64,000 nt of DNA from DYRB01 sp963709645 (lineage in GTDB: Bacteria; Pseudomonadota; Gammaproteobacteria; Chromatiales; Chromatiaceae): the NCBI GenBank assembly GCA_963709645.1, contig CAVPXP010000022.1:1-64000 (forward strand). Reading direction: 5' to 3'. Of the stretch, positions 36,463 to 46,305 are shown piece after piece. The notes under the pieces are model-generated. The model ran no database searches, was not told the origin of the DNA, and saw only the letters and a program-made list of their open reading frames with translations. Position 1 is the first letter of the stretch. Each line of letters starts with the position of its first letter. A program made the position numbers and the translations under genes.

Positions 36463-37529
36463 ATGATCGAGGCGCGCTTCGAGCTGAGCTACCCAGGCTT
36501 CGCCCTGGACGTGGATCTGGCCCTGCCAAGCCAGGGCATTACCGCCCTCTTCGGCCATTCCGGCTCAGGCAAGACCGCGCTGCTGCGGGCGATCGCCGGG
36601 CTGGAGCAGGTCCCGAACGGGCGGCTCGTCGTCGAGGCGAGGTCTGGCAAGGCGGCAGCACCTTCCTGCCCACCCACCGGCGGCCCCTAGGCTACGTCTT
36701 CCAGGAGGCGAGCCTTTTTTCGCACATCAACGTACGCTCGAATCTAGAGTACGGCATGCGTCGCAGCGCCGGCCGCGGCCCCTCCGCATCCGGTCGCATC
36801 TGCGAACTGCTCGGCATAGCCGCTTTGCTCGACCGCGGTCCGGACCGCCTCTCCGGCGGCGAGCGCCAGCGCGTCGCCATCGCCCGCGCCCTGCTCACCC
36901 GGCCGCGCCTCCTGCTCATGGACGAGCCGCTCGCGGCCCTCGACCAGGCACTTCATTTTGGAACTCGCCTCCCCTATCTCGAGCAATTGCATGCGACGCT
37001 GCGGATCCCTGTCTTCTACGTGAGCCACGCCCCAGACGAGGTCGCACGGCTCGCTGATCACCTGGTCGTACTGGAGTCCGGCCGCGTCCTGGGCGCGGGG
37101 CCCCTCACGGAAACCCTCGCCCGGCTCGACCTGCCCATCCGCCTCGGCGAGGATGCCGGTGTGGTGCTCGACGCCGTGGTCGCCGAGCGCGACACCCAGT
37201 GGCATCTGGCCCGTGTCGACTTCGCCGGCGGCGGCCTTTGGGTGCGGGACAAGGGCCTCCCCCTAGGCGAACAGGTGCGTGTGTGCATCCTGGCTCGCGA
37301 CGTCAGCATCGCACAGGAGCGGATCACCGGCACCAGTATCCAGAACACCCTGCACGCGACGGTGACAGCGCTCGGCGACGATGCCCACCCGGCCCTGCGC
37401 TTGGTGAAGCTCTCCTGCGGCGGGGTGCCGCTCCTGGCGCGCCTGACCAGCCGTTCCGCCGACGCCCTGACCCTCGCACCCGGTCTGCCGGTCTGGGTAC
37501 AGATCAAGTCCGTGGCCCTGATTGAATGA
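36463..37529 (+). CDS. modC: Molybdate ABC transporter ATP-binding protein (frameshifted)
   Basis: ATPase of the molybdate importer. Walker A is GHSGSGKTALLRAIAG. The frame breaks near 36640, after which come RPLGYVFQEASLFSHINVR, the signature LSGGERQRVAIARALL and Walker B LLLMDEPLAALD. The C-terminal region (VRVCILARDVSIAQERITGT ... VWVQIKSVALIE) is the TOBE/MOP molybdate-binding domain that separates ModC from other importer ATPases. About 355 aa joined. modA and a complete modB are not found upstream, so the system is incomplete in this window. Confidence 0.9.
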
Positions 37530-37706
37530 GGTGCAGGCACACGAGAGGACAGCTGCGCCGGCAGGTGCACCCTTCCCTGGAAACGCCGAAAGCACTCGTT
37601 CTCGATCCGCGCATCAAAGGCTTGCGGGAACCGGCACGTCGCGCTATAGGTGACGAAGCGCCTGCCTACCGTGCCGGAAGGCGTGGTGCGCGGTTCGGAG
37701 CCGGTG

Positions 37707-38825
37707 ATGTTTGAGCAGCCCTACGTCCTGATCGTACTGGCCTCGTTTCTCCTGGGGTCGGTGGCTGGCTATGTGATGCATCGCTCCGATTTCTGCATGG
37801 CGGGCGTGTTTCGGGACCTCTTCCTGTTCCGCAACACGTTCATGCTGCGCATGCTGGTGTTGGCCGTCGTTGCCAGCATGATTCTGTTCGAGGCGGCGCG
37901 TCTAATGGGGTTGCTGTCCACCTATCCCTTCCCGCTGCTCGGTGCACCATCGCTGGCCAATCTCGTCGGCGGCCTCCTGTTCGGTACGGGGATGGTCCTC
38001 GCGGGGGGCTGCGTTGTCGGAACCCTCTACAAGATGGGGGCCGGCAGCCTGGTGGCGGCGATCGCTTTCGCGGGACTCATCGCCGGCAGCACGCTGTACG
38101 CCGAGATCTACCCGGCCTGGACCGCGCTGGTGAGCGCCACAACCGTCTTTCCAGGCAAGGTCACCATCCCCGAAATCGTCGGGGTAAGTCCGACATGGCT
38201 GGTCGGCCCAGTCGCGGTGGCCGGCAGCCTTCTGCTGCTGCGCTGGTACCGCCAGGATCGCTGGCAGCGACCCTCGGCGGCCGAGGGTTACCTCCAGCCG
38301 TGGAAAGCGGCGCTGGCGATCGCTTTGATCGGAACGCTCTCGTACGTGCTGGTCGGGATGCCGCTGGGCATCACGACCTCCTACGCCAAGATCGGGGCCT
38401 ACGTCGAGAGCGCCGTCCTGCCGGACCACCTGGCCGGCCTGGCCTACTTTCAGGCCGAACCGCTGGACTACCGGCCGCCGCTTGGCGATCTCACCTTGCG
38501 GGGCGGTGCCGGGCCCGTGCTGGACGGGATCGCGGCGATCCAGTTTCCGCTGATCCTCGGGATCGTCCTAGGCGCCGCCTGCTCCGCGGTCATGCTGCGG
38601 GAGTTCCGGATCTACTGGAGGGTGCCGCTGCGCCAGTGCACGTCGGCGTCGATCGGCGGCGTCGTCATGGGGGCTGCTGCCCGCATGGCACCCGCCTGCA
38701 ATGTATGGCACCTGCTGGGCGGACTCCCGATCTTGGCCGCGCAGAGCATCCTGTTCGTGCTCGGAATGGTGCCTGGTGCCTGGTTGGGTAGCCGGCTGCT
38801 GACCCGGCTGGTGCTGCGCGCTTGA
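37707..38825 (+). CDS. YeeE/YedE-family sulfur-compound transporter
   Basis: 372 aa with about nine membrane segments. Conserved cysteine/glycine motifs of the family are visible: HRSDFCMAGVFRD, VLAGGCVVGTLYKMGAGSL and the C-terminal MAPACNVWHLLGGLPI. The characterised relative TsuA (YeeE) imports thiosulfate through a path of conserved cysteines. The TusA-like gene 61 bp downstream fits the common YeeE-YeeD pairing, where the small protein receives the sulfur. The exact substrate (thiosulfate or another sulfur species) is inferred. The start is the ATG at 37707 (MFEQPYVLIVLASF). Confidence 0.85.
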   Translation: MFEQPYVLIVLASFLLGSVAGYVMHRSDFCMAGVFRDLFLFRNTFMLRMLVLAVVASMILFEAARLMGLLSTYPFPLLGAPSLANLVGGLLFGTGMVLAGGCVVGTLYKMGAGSLVAAIAFAGLIAGSTLYAEIYPAWTALVSATTVFPGKVTIPEIVGVSPTWLVGPVAVAGSLLLLRWYRQDRWQRPSAAEGYLQPWKAALAIALIGTLSYVLVGMPLGITTSYAKIGAYVESAVLPDHLAGLAYFQAEPLDYRPPLGDLTLRGGAGPVLDGIAAIQFPLILGIVLGAACSAVMLREFRIYWRVPLRQCTSASIGGVVMGAAARMAPACNVWHLLGGLPILAAQSILFVLGMVPGAWLGSRLLTRLVLRA

Positions 38826-38886
38826 CCCGATGTGCCTGCTGTTGGCAGCGCGGCCAGGGCGCAATTGAATGAGGTCTTGAGAGTCC

Positions 38887-39213
38887 ATGTCGAACGCGTC
38901 CGAAGAGCTGATTGAGATCGACATCCGGGGACAGATCTGCCCGTCCTGCCTGCTCACGACCCTGCGCGAGGTGAACCAGCGTCAGGTCGCGCTGAGGCGA
39001 GGGGAGGTGGCGCTGCGCGTCAAGACCGACAGTCGCGACGCCACCTCCACCATCCCCGCTGCGGTCGGCAATATGGGCTACCCTGTGGCAGTCGAAAAGG
39101 CGCAAGGGTACTACCTCATTCGCATCTGCGGTCGGCCTGAGTCCGAGGGACTGAGACCCTCACGCCAATGCGGCAATCGCGTCATTGAAGTCGGGCTGGG
39201 ACCAAGACGATGA
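38887..39213 (+). CDS. TusA/SirA-like sulfur carrier protein with CPSC motif
   Basis: 108 aa. The N-terminal IDIRGQICPSCLLTTLREVN corresponds to the TusA sulfur-carrier motif; the first cysteine is the persulfide site in the family. The usual CPxP is CPSC here, adding a second cysteine. The rest (RVKTDSRDATSTIPAAVGNM ... GYYLIRICG) follows the TusA fold, with an extra C-terminal ~25 residues. It probably accepts sulfur from the YeeE-type transporter just upstream. Its TGA overlaps the ATG of the next gene. Confidence 0.82.
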   Translation: MSNASEELIEIDIRGQICPSCLLTTLREVNQRQVALRRGEVALRVKTDSRDATSTIPAAVGNMGYPVAVEKAQGYYLIRICGRPESEGLRPSRQCGNRVIEVGLGPRR

Positions 39214-41944
39214 CCCACGGACCCTCGACGACGGAACACACGCCTCCGGTCCGGGAGCCCAGGCCGCCGGGCGAATTGGAGAAACTGCGGACAGAGGTCG
39301 GGCAGCTCCGCTCGCAGGAAAGGAGCGTCATCGCTTACGTCCGCAGCAAGGTCGACCAACTCCTGCGAGTGATGGGAACACTGCCGCTGCGCCCAGAGGA
39401 GCTGGACGACGCGACCCTGATCGCGTTGGACCCGATCGGGATCCTCGCCGAGTCCTTCTCCCAGATCCTGGAGCACCTGCAAGAGACCAGTGAGGACCGC
39501 GCCCAGGCGCGCGACGAGCTGCAGGCGATCTTCGACTCCGCCGGAACGGCCATCGTCGTCGTGGACGGCAACAACGGTTGCTGACCTGCAACGTGCGCGC
39601 CCGGGACCTGTTCTTCCAGGGCCAGACCGAGACTGCGTGGGACGATCCCTGCCGGAGTCTGTTCTGCGACCCCTCGGGCCGGCCTTCGGCGAGTGCGTTT
39701 ACGAGCGCATCCTGCGCACGCGGTCTTCGCACGAGCGGGACGATTTCGTGTATGGCGAGCGCCATTTCCACGTGGTCGGGACCCCGTTGAAAGACAAAAC
39801 AGGGGAGGTCGGCCAGGTGGTGCTGATCTACACCGACATCACCGCCCGCCGGCTCGCGGAGCAGGCGCTGCGGGAGGCCGAGACGCGTCTCAAGACCATC
39901 CTAAACACGGTGCAGGCGGGGATCTTGCTGATCGACGCCGAGACCCACGTGATCGTCGATGCCAACGATGTCGCGCTGCGGATGATCGGGGACCCGCGGG
40001 AGCGTATCGTCGGCTCCCTATGTCACAAGTATCTCTGTCCCGACAAGGAGGGCTCTGTGCCCCATCACGGACGGTGGCCAAGTCCATGGACAACTCCCAG
40101 CGGGTACTTCTCACGGCGGCCGGCGGCCGCATCCCCGTCCTGAAGACCGCAGCCCGGCTGAGCCTGAACGGACGGGACCATGTGGTCGAGAGCTTCATCG
40201 ACATCACCGCAAGCAAGCAGGCCGAGGATGCCTTGCGGCGAAGCGAAGAGCGCTACCGTTCTCTGTACTGCAACATGCAGGAAGGTGTTGCCCTGCACAA
40301 AATGATCTACGACACCTCGGGCCGGCCGGTGGACTATGAGGTCTTGGATGTCAATCCGTCCTACGAGCGCATCCTGGGAATTCCCAGAACGCGGGCAGTG
40401 GGCGTTAGGGCATCGGTGCTGTATGGCTCGGGCGAGCCCCCATACCTCGATATTTTCGCGGAGGTGGTCCGGTCGGGCACCGCCGCCTGCTTCGAGTCCC
40501 ATTTCGAGCCCATGCAGCGGGTCTTCAGCATCTCGGCGACCTCGCCGGCGCCCGGCACGTTCGCCACCATCTTCGACGACATCACGGAGCGCAGACGTGC
40601 CGAGGATGAGAGACGTACGCTGGCCTACCTGGACACGTTGACGGGGTTACCCAACCGCACCCTGCTGCAGGATCGGTTGAGCGAAGCCCTGATCCGCGCC
40701 GAGCGCGAGGCGTGCCTTGTCGGCGTCCTGTTCCTCGATCTGGACCGCTTCAAGCCGATCAACGACACCCTGGGGCACGCCGTGGGGGACCTCCTGCTGA
40801 AGTCGGTTGCCGATCGGCTCCGGAAGGGCGTGCGCAAGAGCGACACGGTGGCGCGGCTGGGCGGAGACGAATTCGTGGTGGTCCTGACGAGCGTGCAGTC
40901 GCAAGCTGGATACGACGGCATGGTCGCCCAGGAGATCCTGGAGCGGCTCGCGCAGCCCTTCGAGATCGAGGGCAGCGATATTTTTAGCAGCGCCAGCATC
41001 GGAATCGCAGTCTACCCCCTTGACGGCCAGGACACGGGCACCCTGCTCAAGAATGCCGACATGGCCATGTACGCGGCCAAAGGACCGGGGACGCAACACC
41101 TACCAGTTCTATACCGACGACATGAACCGCCGCGCCGTGGAACGGCCTGGGTCTGGAAATCAGCCTGCGCCGCGCCATAAAGCGTAACGAGCTGTTCCTT
41201 CAGTACCAGCCCCAGGTCGACCTGGATCAGGGGCAGGATCACGGGGGTCGAGGCCCTCCTGCGCTGGCGCCACCCCGAGCAGGGTCTGATAGCGCCCAGC
41301 CGTTTTATTCCGGTCGCCGAGGAAACGGGCCTAGATCCTGCCTCTGGGGGAATGGGTGCTGCGCACGGCCTGCCTCCAGGGCCGGGCTTGGCAGGATGCA
41401 AGGCTGCCCCGCCTGCGCATCGCGGTCAATCTAGCTGCCCGGCAGTTCAAGCAGCCCGGTTTCAAGGATCTGGTGAAACGGATTCTTGGCGAGACCAGCA
41501 TGCCGCCTGAGCTCCTGGAGCTTGAGCTTACCGAGAGCACGATCATGGAGGACACCGACGAGACCGTGCATCGACTCAGCGCGCTGAAAAGCATGGGCGT
41601 GCAGCTGGCGATTGACGACTTTCGGCACCGGGTACTCCTCCCTAAGCGACCTCAAGAACTTCCCCATCGACCGAATAAAGATCGCCCAGACCTTCATACG
41701 CGACATCTCAACCGACCCCAGCGACGCGGCTATCGTGGAGACGGTGCTCGCAATGGCGCGCGGTCTCAAACTGAGGGCCATCGCCGAGGGTATCGAGACG
41801 AAGGAGCAGCTCGAATTTCTCGTGTCGCGCCAATGCAGCGAGATGCAGGGGTACTATTTCTCCGCGCCGCTCGATCCGCAGGACGTGGAGCACCTGGTAA
41901 GGCAAGGATCGGTGCCTGTGGCACGGGTGCCGCTAGCCTCTTGA
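39210..41944 (+). pseudogene. PAS-GGDEF-EAL cyclic-di-GMP signalling protein with many frameshifts
   Basis: About 910 aa if all pieces are joined. The order is: an N-terminal helical region, PAS-like domains (GVLHK-type pieces such as SEERYRSLYCNMQEG), a GGDEF domain with intact RLGGDEFVVVL and DRFKPINDTLGHAVGD, and an EAL domain with VEALLRWRHPEQGL and TELTEST-like LELTEST. Breaks occur near 39582, 39675, 40075, 41082, 41150, 41235, 41333 and 41621, mostly single-base changes in short runs. The active-site motifs survive, so decay would be recent, or the breaks are sequencing errors like those elsewhere. It would make and/or degrade cyclic di-GMP at the membrane or in the cytosol; no membrane segment is evident. 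Start overlaps the previous stop (ATGA). Confidence 0.8.
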
Positions 41945-42091
41945 CACCCGTCTTGGTGAACAAGTTGGTGTGACCAATCCGTCCTGCCGGGCAGGAAACC
42001 GGAATTCCGGGCCACCCCAAGGCGCCAGGCTCGCCGCCCGAGTTTCCTCAGGCCCTATCAGCGGTGCGGCCGCTGCCCGACAGCTCGTGCT

Positions 42092-42349
42092 TCAGAACGC
42101 CCGCGGGATCTGAGCCGCGGCTTTGGTGGCGTTCACCGGCCGCCGCAGCGATCCAGGCCCATCCCGATCGATGCGCCGCCGTGGGCGCCCCCGGCGCGGG
42201 CGGTGCTGGATGCGCGGTGCCGCTCGCCAAGGGCGCCAGGCGACCACCCACCGGCTGATGCCCTCGATACCCGCTTCGAGGAGCCCCAGGGCCGTGTAGA
42301 GGGCCGATAGGTAGAACAGGATCACGAGCAGGTTGGCCATGGTGTCCAT
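42092..42349 (-). CDS. Small membrane protein, hypothetical
   Basis: 85 aa. It starts MDTMANLLVILFYLSALYTA at 42349, preceded by a GGAGA ribosome-binding site 7 bases upstream. One membrane helix (about residues 5-25) is followed by an amphipathic stretch, then an Arg-rich tail that looks like a frame-shifted or non-homologous end. It lies downstream of dnaN where recF normally sits; it is not RecF. Function unknown. The rest of the gene-free stretch 41945-42517 shows nothing else I can support. Confidence 0.4.
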   Translation of the reverse strand: MDTMANLLVILFYLSALYTALGLLEAGIEGISRWVVAWRPWRAAPRIQHRPRRGRPRRRIDRDGPGSLRRPVNATKAAAQIPRAF

Positions 42350-42517
42350 CGTCGTCTCCGGGTTGGTGGCGGATGCCGGAGTCAGGATGCCATGGGGGGT
42401 GGCTCAAAACGTGAGCCTGCCTGGTGGATGGCGCTGGGCGGCTGAACGCGGTCTGGGCGGGCTTCCCAGTGGTGGTGACGCCCGGCGCGCGGGCGACAAG
42501 GTGCCCTGAAGCTTCCC

Positions 42518-43621
42518 CTACAGCCGCATCGGCATGACAACGTAGACCTCGTTGTCCACACCCTTGCTGGACCACAGGGCGCTGCTGTTGCCGTCGGAGA
42601 AGGCGATCTCGACCTCGTCCTTCTCCAGAACGTTGAGGATGTCCATGACGTAGGAGACGTTGAAGCCGATGGTGGTCGCCTCACCGGTGTAGTCCAGCTC
42701 CAGCTCCTCCTCCGCTTCGTCCTGCTCGGGATTATGGGCTTGCAGCCGCAGCACGCCGGCATCGAAGGTGACGCGCACGCCCTTGTATTTCTCGTTGGAA
42801 AGGATGGCCGTGCGCATCAGGGACTGGCGCAGGGCTGACCTGTCCGCCACCGCCAGGCGATCGGGGTTCCGGGGTATGACCCGGTCATACTCGGGGTAGC
42901 GCCCGTCGATGAGTTTGGAGGTAACCTGCGCCTCGCCCATCTGCAGTTGGATGGTCCGCTCCGAGATCCGGATGCGGGTCATGTCGTCGGTGCCGAGCAA
43001 CAGACGCTTGAGCTCAGAAACGGTCTTGCCGGGCAGGATGACCTGGGTGGTTTCGCTCACGTCGCTCTCGCAGTCCATCTCGACCTTGGCGAGGCGGTGT
43101 CCATCGGTGGCCACGGCGGTGAGGCCCCCGGGACGGACCTCGAGCAACAGGCCGTTGAGGTAGTAGCGAACGTCATGCTGGGCCATGGCGAACGCGGTTT
43201 TCTCCAGAAGCTTGCGCAACTGGTTCTGCTCCAGTTCCAGACAGGTTCCGTCGACGTCCGTCTGCATGAGGGGGAAGCCGTCGGCGGGCAAGGTGCTCAG
43301 GGTGTAGCGCCCTCGCCCGGAGCTGATGATCGCCTTCTCGCCCTCGACCTTGATGCGGACATCGGCCCCTTCCGGCAGGGCACGGCAGATGTCGGTGATC
43401 TTGCGCGCCGGGAGGGTGACGGTGCCAGCCCCCTTCACCGTCGCAGAAAAGCCGGTGCGAATCTCGATCTCCAGGTCCGTGCCGACCAACTCCACCAACC
43501 CGCCCTCGCCAGCGCTCAGGTAGAAGTTGCCGAGGATCGGCAGTGTCTGGCGCCGCTCCACCACCCCGGTCCCGCGGAGCAAGGCCGGCAGGAGGTGCTC
43601 GCGATTGGTCAGGATCTGCAT
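42518..43621 (-). CDS. dnaN: DNA polymerase III sliding clamp (beta subunit)
   Basis: 367 aa, the normal length. The ring-shaped processivity clamp of the replicative polymerase. The start MQILTNREHLLPALLRGTGV matches the family; internal landmarks are TLPILGNFYL, ATDGHRLAKVEMDC, LIDGRYPEYDRVIP and the C-terminal VVMPMRL that forms part of the protein-binding cleft. About 180 bp downstream of dnaA, same strand. Confidence 0.97.
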   Translation of the reverse strand: MQILTNREHLLPALLRGTGVVERRQTLPILGNFYLSAGEGGLVELVGTDLEIEIRTGFSATVKGAGTVTLPARKITDICRALPEGADVRIKVEGEKAIISSGRGRYTLSTLPADGFPLMQTDVDGTCLELEQNQLRKLLEKTAFAMAQHDVRYYLNGLLLEVRPGGLTAVATDGHRLAKVEMDCESDVSETTQVILPGKTVSELKRLLLGTDDMTRIRISERTIQLQMGEAQVTSKLIDGRYPEYDRVIPRNPDRLAVADRSALRQSLMRTAILSNEKYKGVRVTFDAGVLRLQAHNPEQDEAEEELELDYTGEATTIGFNVSYVMDILNVLEKDEVEIAFSDGNSSALWSSKGVDNEVYVVMPMRL

Positions 43622-43803
43622 GACAAACTCTCTTTATCTGTCTAGCTTGTTGTTACTGTTAGCCCAGTCGATGACCGCTGACTTGGCGGGATGGCACGTC
43701 TTTCTCAGAGGTCTGGAAGACCGTCTCGGCCTGACCCGGTGCGCGATGCGCACTTCAGCACCCCTGGGTGGCATGGGACGCCGAAAGACAGCGCACGTCC
43801 CCA

Positions 43804-45156
43804 TCAGGAGGTCAGGGTTCTCAACAGGATGCGATAGTCCTCTTCCACTCCGGAGTCTGACTCCCGCAGCTCCTTGACCTTGCGGGTGGCGTGAAGCACC
43901 GTGGTGTGGTCGCGCCCGCCGAAGGCACTGCCGATCTCCGGCAGACTGTGCCGGGTCAGCTCCTTGGCCAGAGCCATCGCCACCTGCCGCGGGCGGGCGA
44001 TGGAGCGGTTGCGCTTGGCGGAGAGCATGTCGTTGGTCCTGAGCTTGTAGTACTCGGCGACCGTCTTCTGGATGTTCTCGATGGTGACCTGTTTGTCCTG
44101 GGCCGCGAGCATGTCCCGCAGGGCCGTCATGGCGAAGTCCATATTGATGGGCTTGCCGGTAAACTCGGAATTGGCTACCAGGCGGCGCAGCGCACCCTCG
44201 AGCTCGCGAATGTTGGATCTTATCCTCCGTGCGACGAAAAAGGCTACATCCTCAGGCAGATGGATGCCCAGCCAGCTCGCCTTGCTCTGCAGGATGGCGA
44301 CCCGCGTTTCCAGGTCCGGGGGCTCGATCGCCACCGTCAGCCCCCAACCGAAGCGCGACTTGAGGCGCTCCTCGAGCCCGGGAACTTCCTTGGGGAAACG
44401 GTCGCTGGACAGCACGATCTGCTGGCGCGACTCGAACAGGGCGTTGAAGGTGTGGAAGAACTCCTCCTGGGAGCGCTCCTTGCCGGCAAAGAACTGCACG
44501 TCATCGATGAGCAGGGCGTTGACCGAGCGGTAACGCTTCTTGAACTCGTCGATGCGGTTGTGCTGGAGCGCTTTGACCATCTCGGAGACGAAGCGCTCCG
44601 AGTGCAGGTAGACAACCTGGGCGTCCGGGTTCTTGTCGATGACCATGTTGCCCACTGCATGCATCAGGTGGGTCTTGCCCAGACCCACGCCGCCGTAGAT
44701 GAACAACGGGTTGTAGGCGGTGCCGGGGTTGCTGCTGATCTGGATGGAGGCAGCCCGTGCGATCTGGTTGGATTTGCCCTCGACGAAGGTGTCGAAATTG
44801 AACTCAGCGTTCAGGTGGCCCTCGGCACGACGCTGCGCGCGAGCGTCGGTCTGGGCCTGGGTGTCTGGCCCGGCGGCGTCGGCCCCATGCTTCGCCCCAC
44901 CCCCGGTCCCGGACCGCTTCAGGGTCCCGACCTCGAAGGCGAGGGTATGGATGTCCCCATGGCTGAGGTGGGCGCACAGCTCCTGTATCTGCTGGTGGTA
45001 ATGCTGGCTGACCCAGTCCTTGACGAACTTATTCGGCGCAAAGAGACGCAGCTGTCCCTCGGCCCGAGAGGCCTGCAGCGGCAGTATCCAGGTGTTGTAC
45101 TCGGCTGTGCTCAGATCCCCCTTGAGCAACTCGACGCACTTCTTCCAGACATCCAC
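43804..45156 (-). CDS. dnaA: Chromosomal replication initiator protein DnaA
   Basis: 450 aa. Domain I starts VDVWKKCVELLKGDLSTAEY. The AAA+ domain has Walker A GGVGLGKTHLMHAVGN and Walker B LLIDDVQFFAGKE. The C-terminal DnaA-box-binding domain has GGRDHTTVLHATRKVKEL. I chose the GTG start at 45156 because an AGGAG ribosome-binding site lies about 10 bases upstream and family members begin there; an in-frame ATG at 45273 would add 39 Pro/Arg-rich residues. Binds TTATCCACA boxes; one perfect box lies upstream at 45307-45315. Confidence 0.97.
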   Translation of the reverse strand: MDVWKKCVELLKGDLSTAEYNTWILPLQASRAEGQLRLFAPNKFVKDWVSQHYHQQIQELCAHLSHGDIHTLAFEVGTLKRSGTGGGAKHGADAAGPDTQAQTDARAQRRAEGHLNAEFNFDTFVEGKSNQIARAASIQISSNPGTAYNPLFIYGGVGLGKTHLMHAVGNMVIDKNPDAQVVYLHSERFVSEMVKALQHNRIDEFKKRYRSVNALLIDDVQFFAGKERSQEEFFHTFNALFESRQQIVLSSDRFPKEVPGLEERLKSRFGWGLTVAIEPPDLETRVAILQSKASWLGIHLPEDVAFFVARRIRSNIRELEGALRRLVANSEFTGKPINMDFAMTALRDMLAAQDKQVTIENIQKTVAEYYKLRTNDMLSAKRNRSIARPRQVAMALAKELTRHSLPEIGSAFGGRDHTTVLHATRKVKELRESDSGVEEDYRILLRTLTS

Positions 45157-45306
45157 GAATCGGTTTCTCCTGCTTGGGGCAAGCGATGGCGCGCGGCGAT
45201 CCAAAGCGCAACGCGGCGGCTCTGGGGGCTTTCTTATCGTTGGCGGTCCTGCCCGGTCGGGCCCATGCCTCAACCCGGGATGGGGAGTCTAGCCCCCTGC
45301 GGCGGA

Positions 45307-45315
45307 CTTATCCAC
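45307..45315 (+). promoter_or_regulatory. DnaA box (TTATCCACA) between dnaA and rpmH
   Basis: A perfect consensus DnaA box in the 283-bp divergent spacer 45157-45439. It may mediate dnaA autoregulation or belong to a replication origin. I found only this one perfect box and no clear AT-rich unwinding region, so an oriC call is not justified from sequence alone. Promoters for dnaA and rpmH should also lie in this spacer. Confidence 0.6.
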
Positions 45316-45439
45316 AGCCCGGATGGGGTGGGAAAGCCACGATACAGATTGACGCCAGGCCTCTCGCTCACTACACTTCGCCGTCTTTTTGAAACGCTCC
45401 GCCGGGCCGGCGCCCAGGCACCGATTAGGGATCTCCGCG

Positions 45440-45577
45440 ATGAAGCAGACTTTTCAACCCAGCCGCCTGAAGCGCGCAAGGAACCACGGCTTTCGGGCCC
45501 GCAACGCCACGCGAAACGGCCGGAAGATCTTGCAGGCCCGCCGCGCCAAGGGTCGTGCGCGGCTGACACCCCGCTGA
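45440..45577 (+). CDS. rpmH: 50S ribosomal protein L34
   Basis: 45 aa, highly basic. Starts MKQTFQPSRLKRARNHGFRA and ends in the typical GRKILQARRAKGRARLTP-type tail. Divergent from dnaA and immediately upstream of rnpA, the universal order. Confidence 0.97.
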   Translation: MKQTFQPSRLKRARNHGFRARNATRNGRKILQARRAKGRARLTPR

Positions 45578-45645
45578 CCCGCGGTCCGAGTGCCGGTGAT
45601 CCGCGCCAGGACGGGCCGAACCAGGCAATCGGCACAGGCACCCTC

Positions 45646-46047
45646 CGGCCGCTGGGCAGAGAATCCGGCAGGATCGCAACAGACGAGCGCCTGCCCCGAT
45701 CCGCCCGGCTGCTCCACAAGCGACAGTTCCAGCAGGTCTTCGAAGGCCCCAGTAAGTCCGTCGATCCTTATTTCACCGTCCTAGCCCGGCCGAATTCCGA
45801 CCGCCAGGTACGTCTGGGGCTTGCCATTGCGAAAAAATGCGCTCGACGCGCAGTGGACCGTAACCGACTCAAGCGCTTGGTGCGCGAGAGCTTTCGCAAA
45901 CGGCGGCTGAGCCTGCCGGGGTTGGACCTGGTGGTCATGTGCCGGCGCGACGCCGTTGCCGCCGATAACTCCCAACTGATCGCATCCCTGGCCACCCACT
46001 GGGCGCGCATTCGGAAACAGCTATGCGCAAGCTCCTCATCGGCCTGA
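45646..46047 (+). CDS. rnpA: Ribonuclease P protein component
   Basis: Protein subunit of RNase P, which trims tRNA 5' leaders. Core: LPRSARLLHKRQFQQVFEG, the RNA-binding RNRLKRLVRESFRKRR, and GLDLVVMCRRDAV. About 120-130 aa. The start is uncertain: no ATG, GTG or TTG lies close in frame, and I took the CTG at 45646; a start nearer 45690 or a missed base is possible. Its 3' end overlaps yidD by 25 bp. Confidence 0.9.
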   Translation, partial: RPLGRESGRIATDERLPRSARLLHKRQFQQVFEGPSKSVDPYFTVLARPNSDRQVRLGLAIAKKCARRAVDRNRLKRLVRESFRKRRLSLPGLDLVVMCRRDAVAADNSQLIASLATHWARIRKQLCASSSSA

Positions 46048-46283
46048 TCCGGACCTACCAGTACCTGATCAGCCCCCTGCTCGGCAACCACTGCAGGTTC
46101 TATCCGAGCTGTTCCCACTACGCCGTCGAGGCGGTCGAGACCCACGGCGCCTTGCGCGGCACCTGGCTTGCCGCGCGCCGGCTCTCGCGCTGCCATCCCT
46201 GGCACGAGGGCGGGGTCGATCCGGTGCCACCTTCGGCGACTGCGCCGAAGCGCACCGACCCAGCCGCGCCAAGCCCCAAGTAA
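46023..46283 (+). CDS. yidD: Membrane protein insertion efficiency factor YidD
   Basis: 86 aa. Starts MRKLLIGLIRTYQYLISPLL; the conserved cysteine motif CRFYPSCSHYAVEAVETHGA and HPWHEGGVDPVP follow. Assists YidC-dependent membrane insertion. Lies between rnpA (overlapping) and yidC, the conserved order. Confidence 0.95.
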   Translation: MRKLLIGLIRTYQYLISPLLGNHCRFYPSCSHYAVEAVETHGALRGTWLAARRLSRCHPWHEGGVDPVPPSATAPKRTDPAAPSPK

Positions 46284-46305
46284 TGGTTCCCGGAGAGAAG
46301 GCCCC

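Noticed and set aside
45157..45439. Chromosomal origin oriC
   Set aside because: Only one perfect DnaA box and no obvious AT-rich unwinding element. GC-skew over the full chromosome would be needed.
43891..45600. Plus-strand reading frame running opposite dnaA into rnpA
   Set aside because: Only the last ~130 codons (rnpA) match a protein family; the rest is antisense to dnaA.
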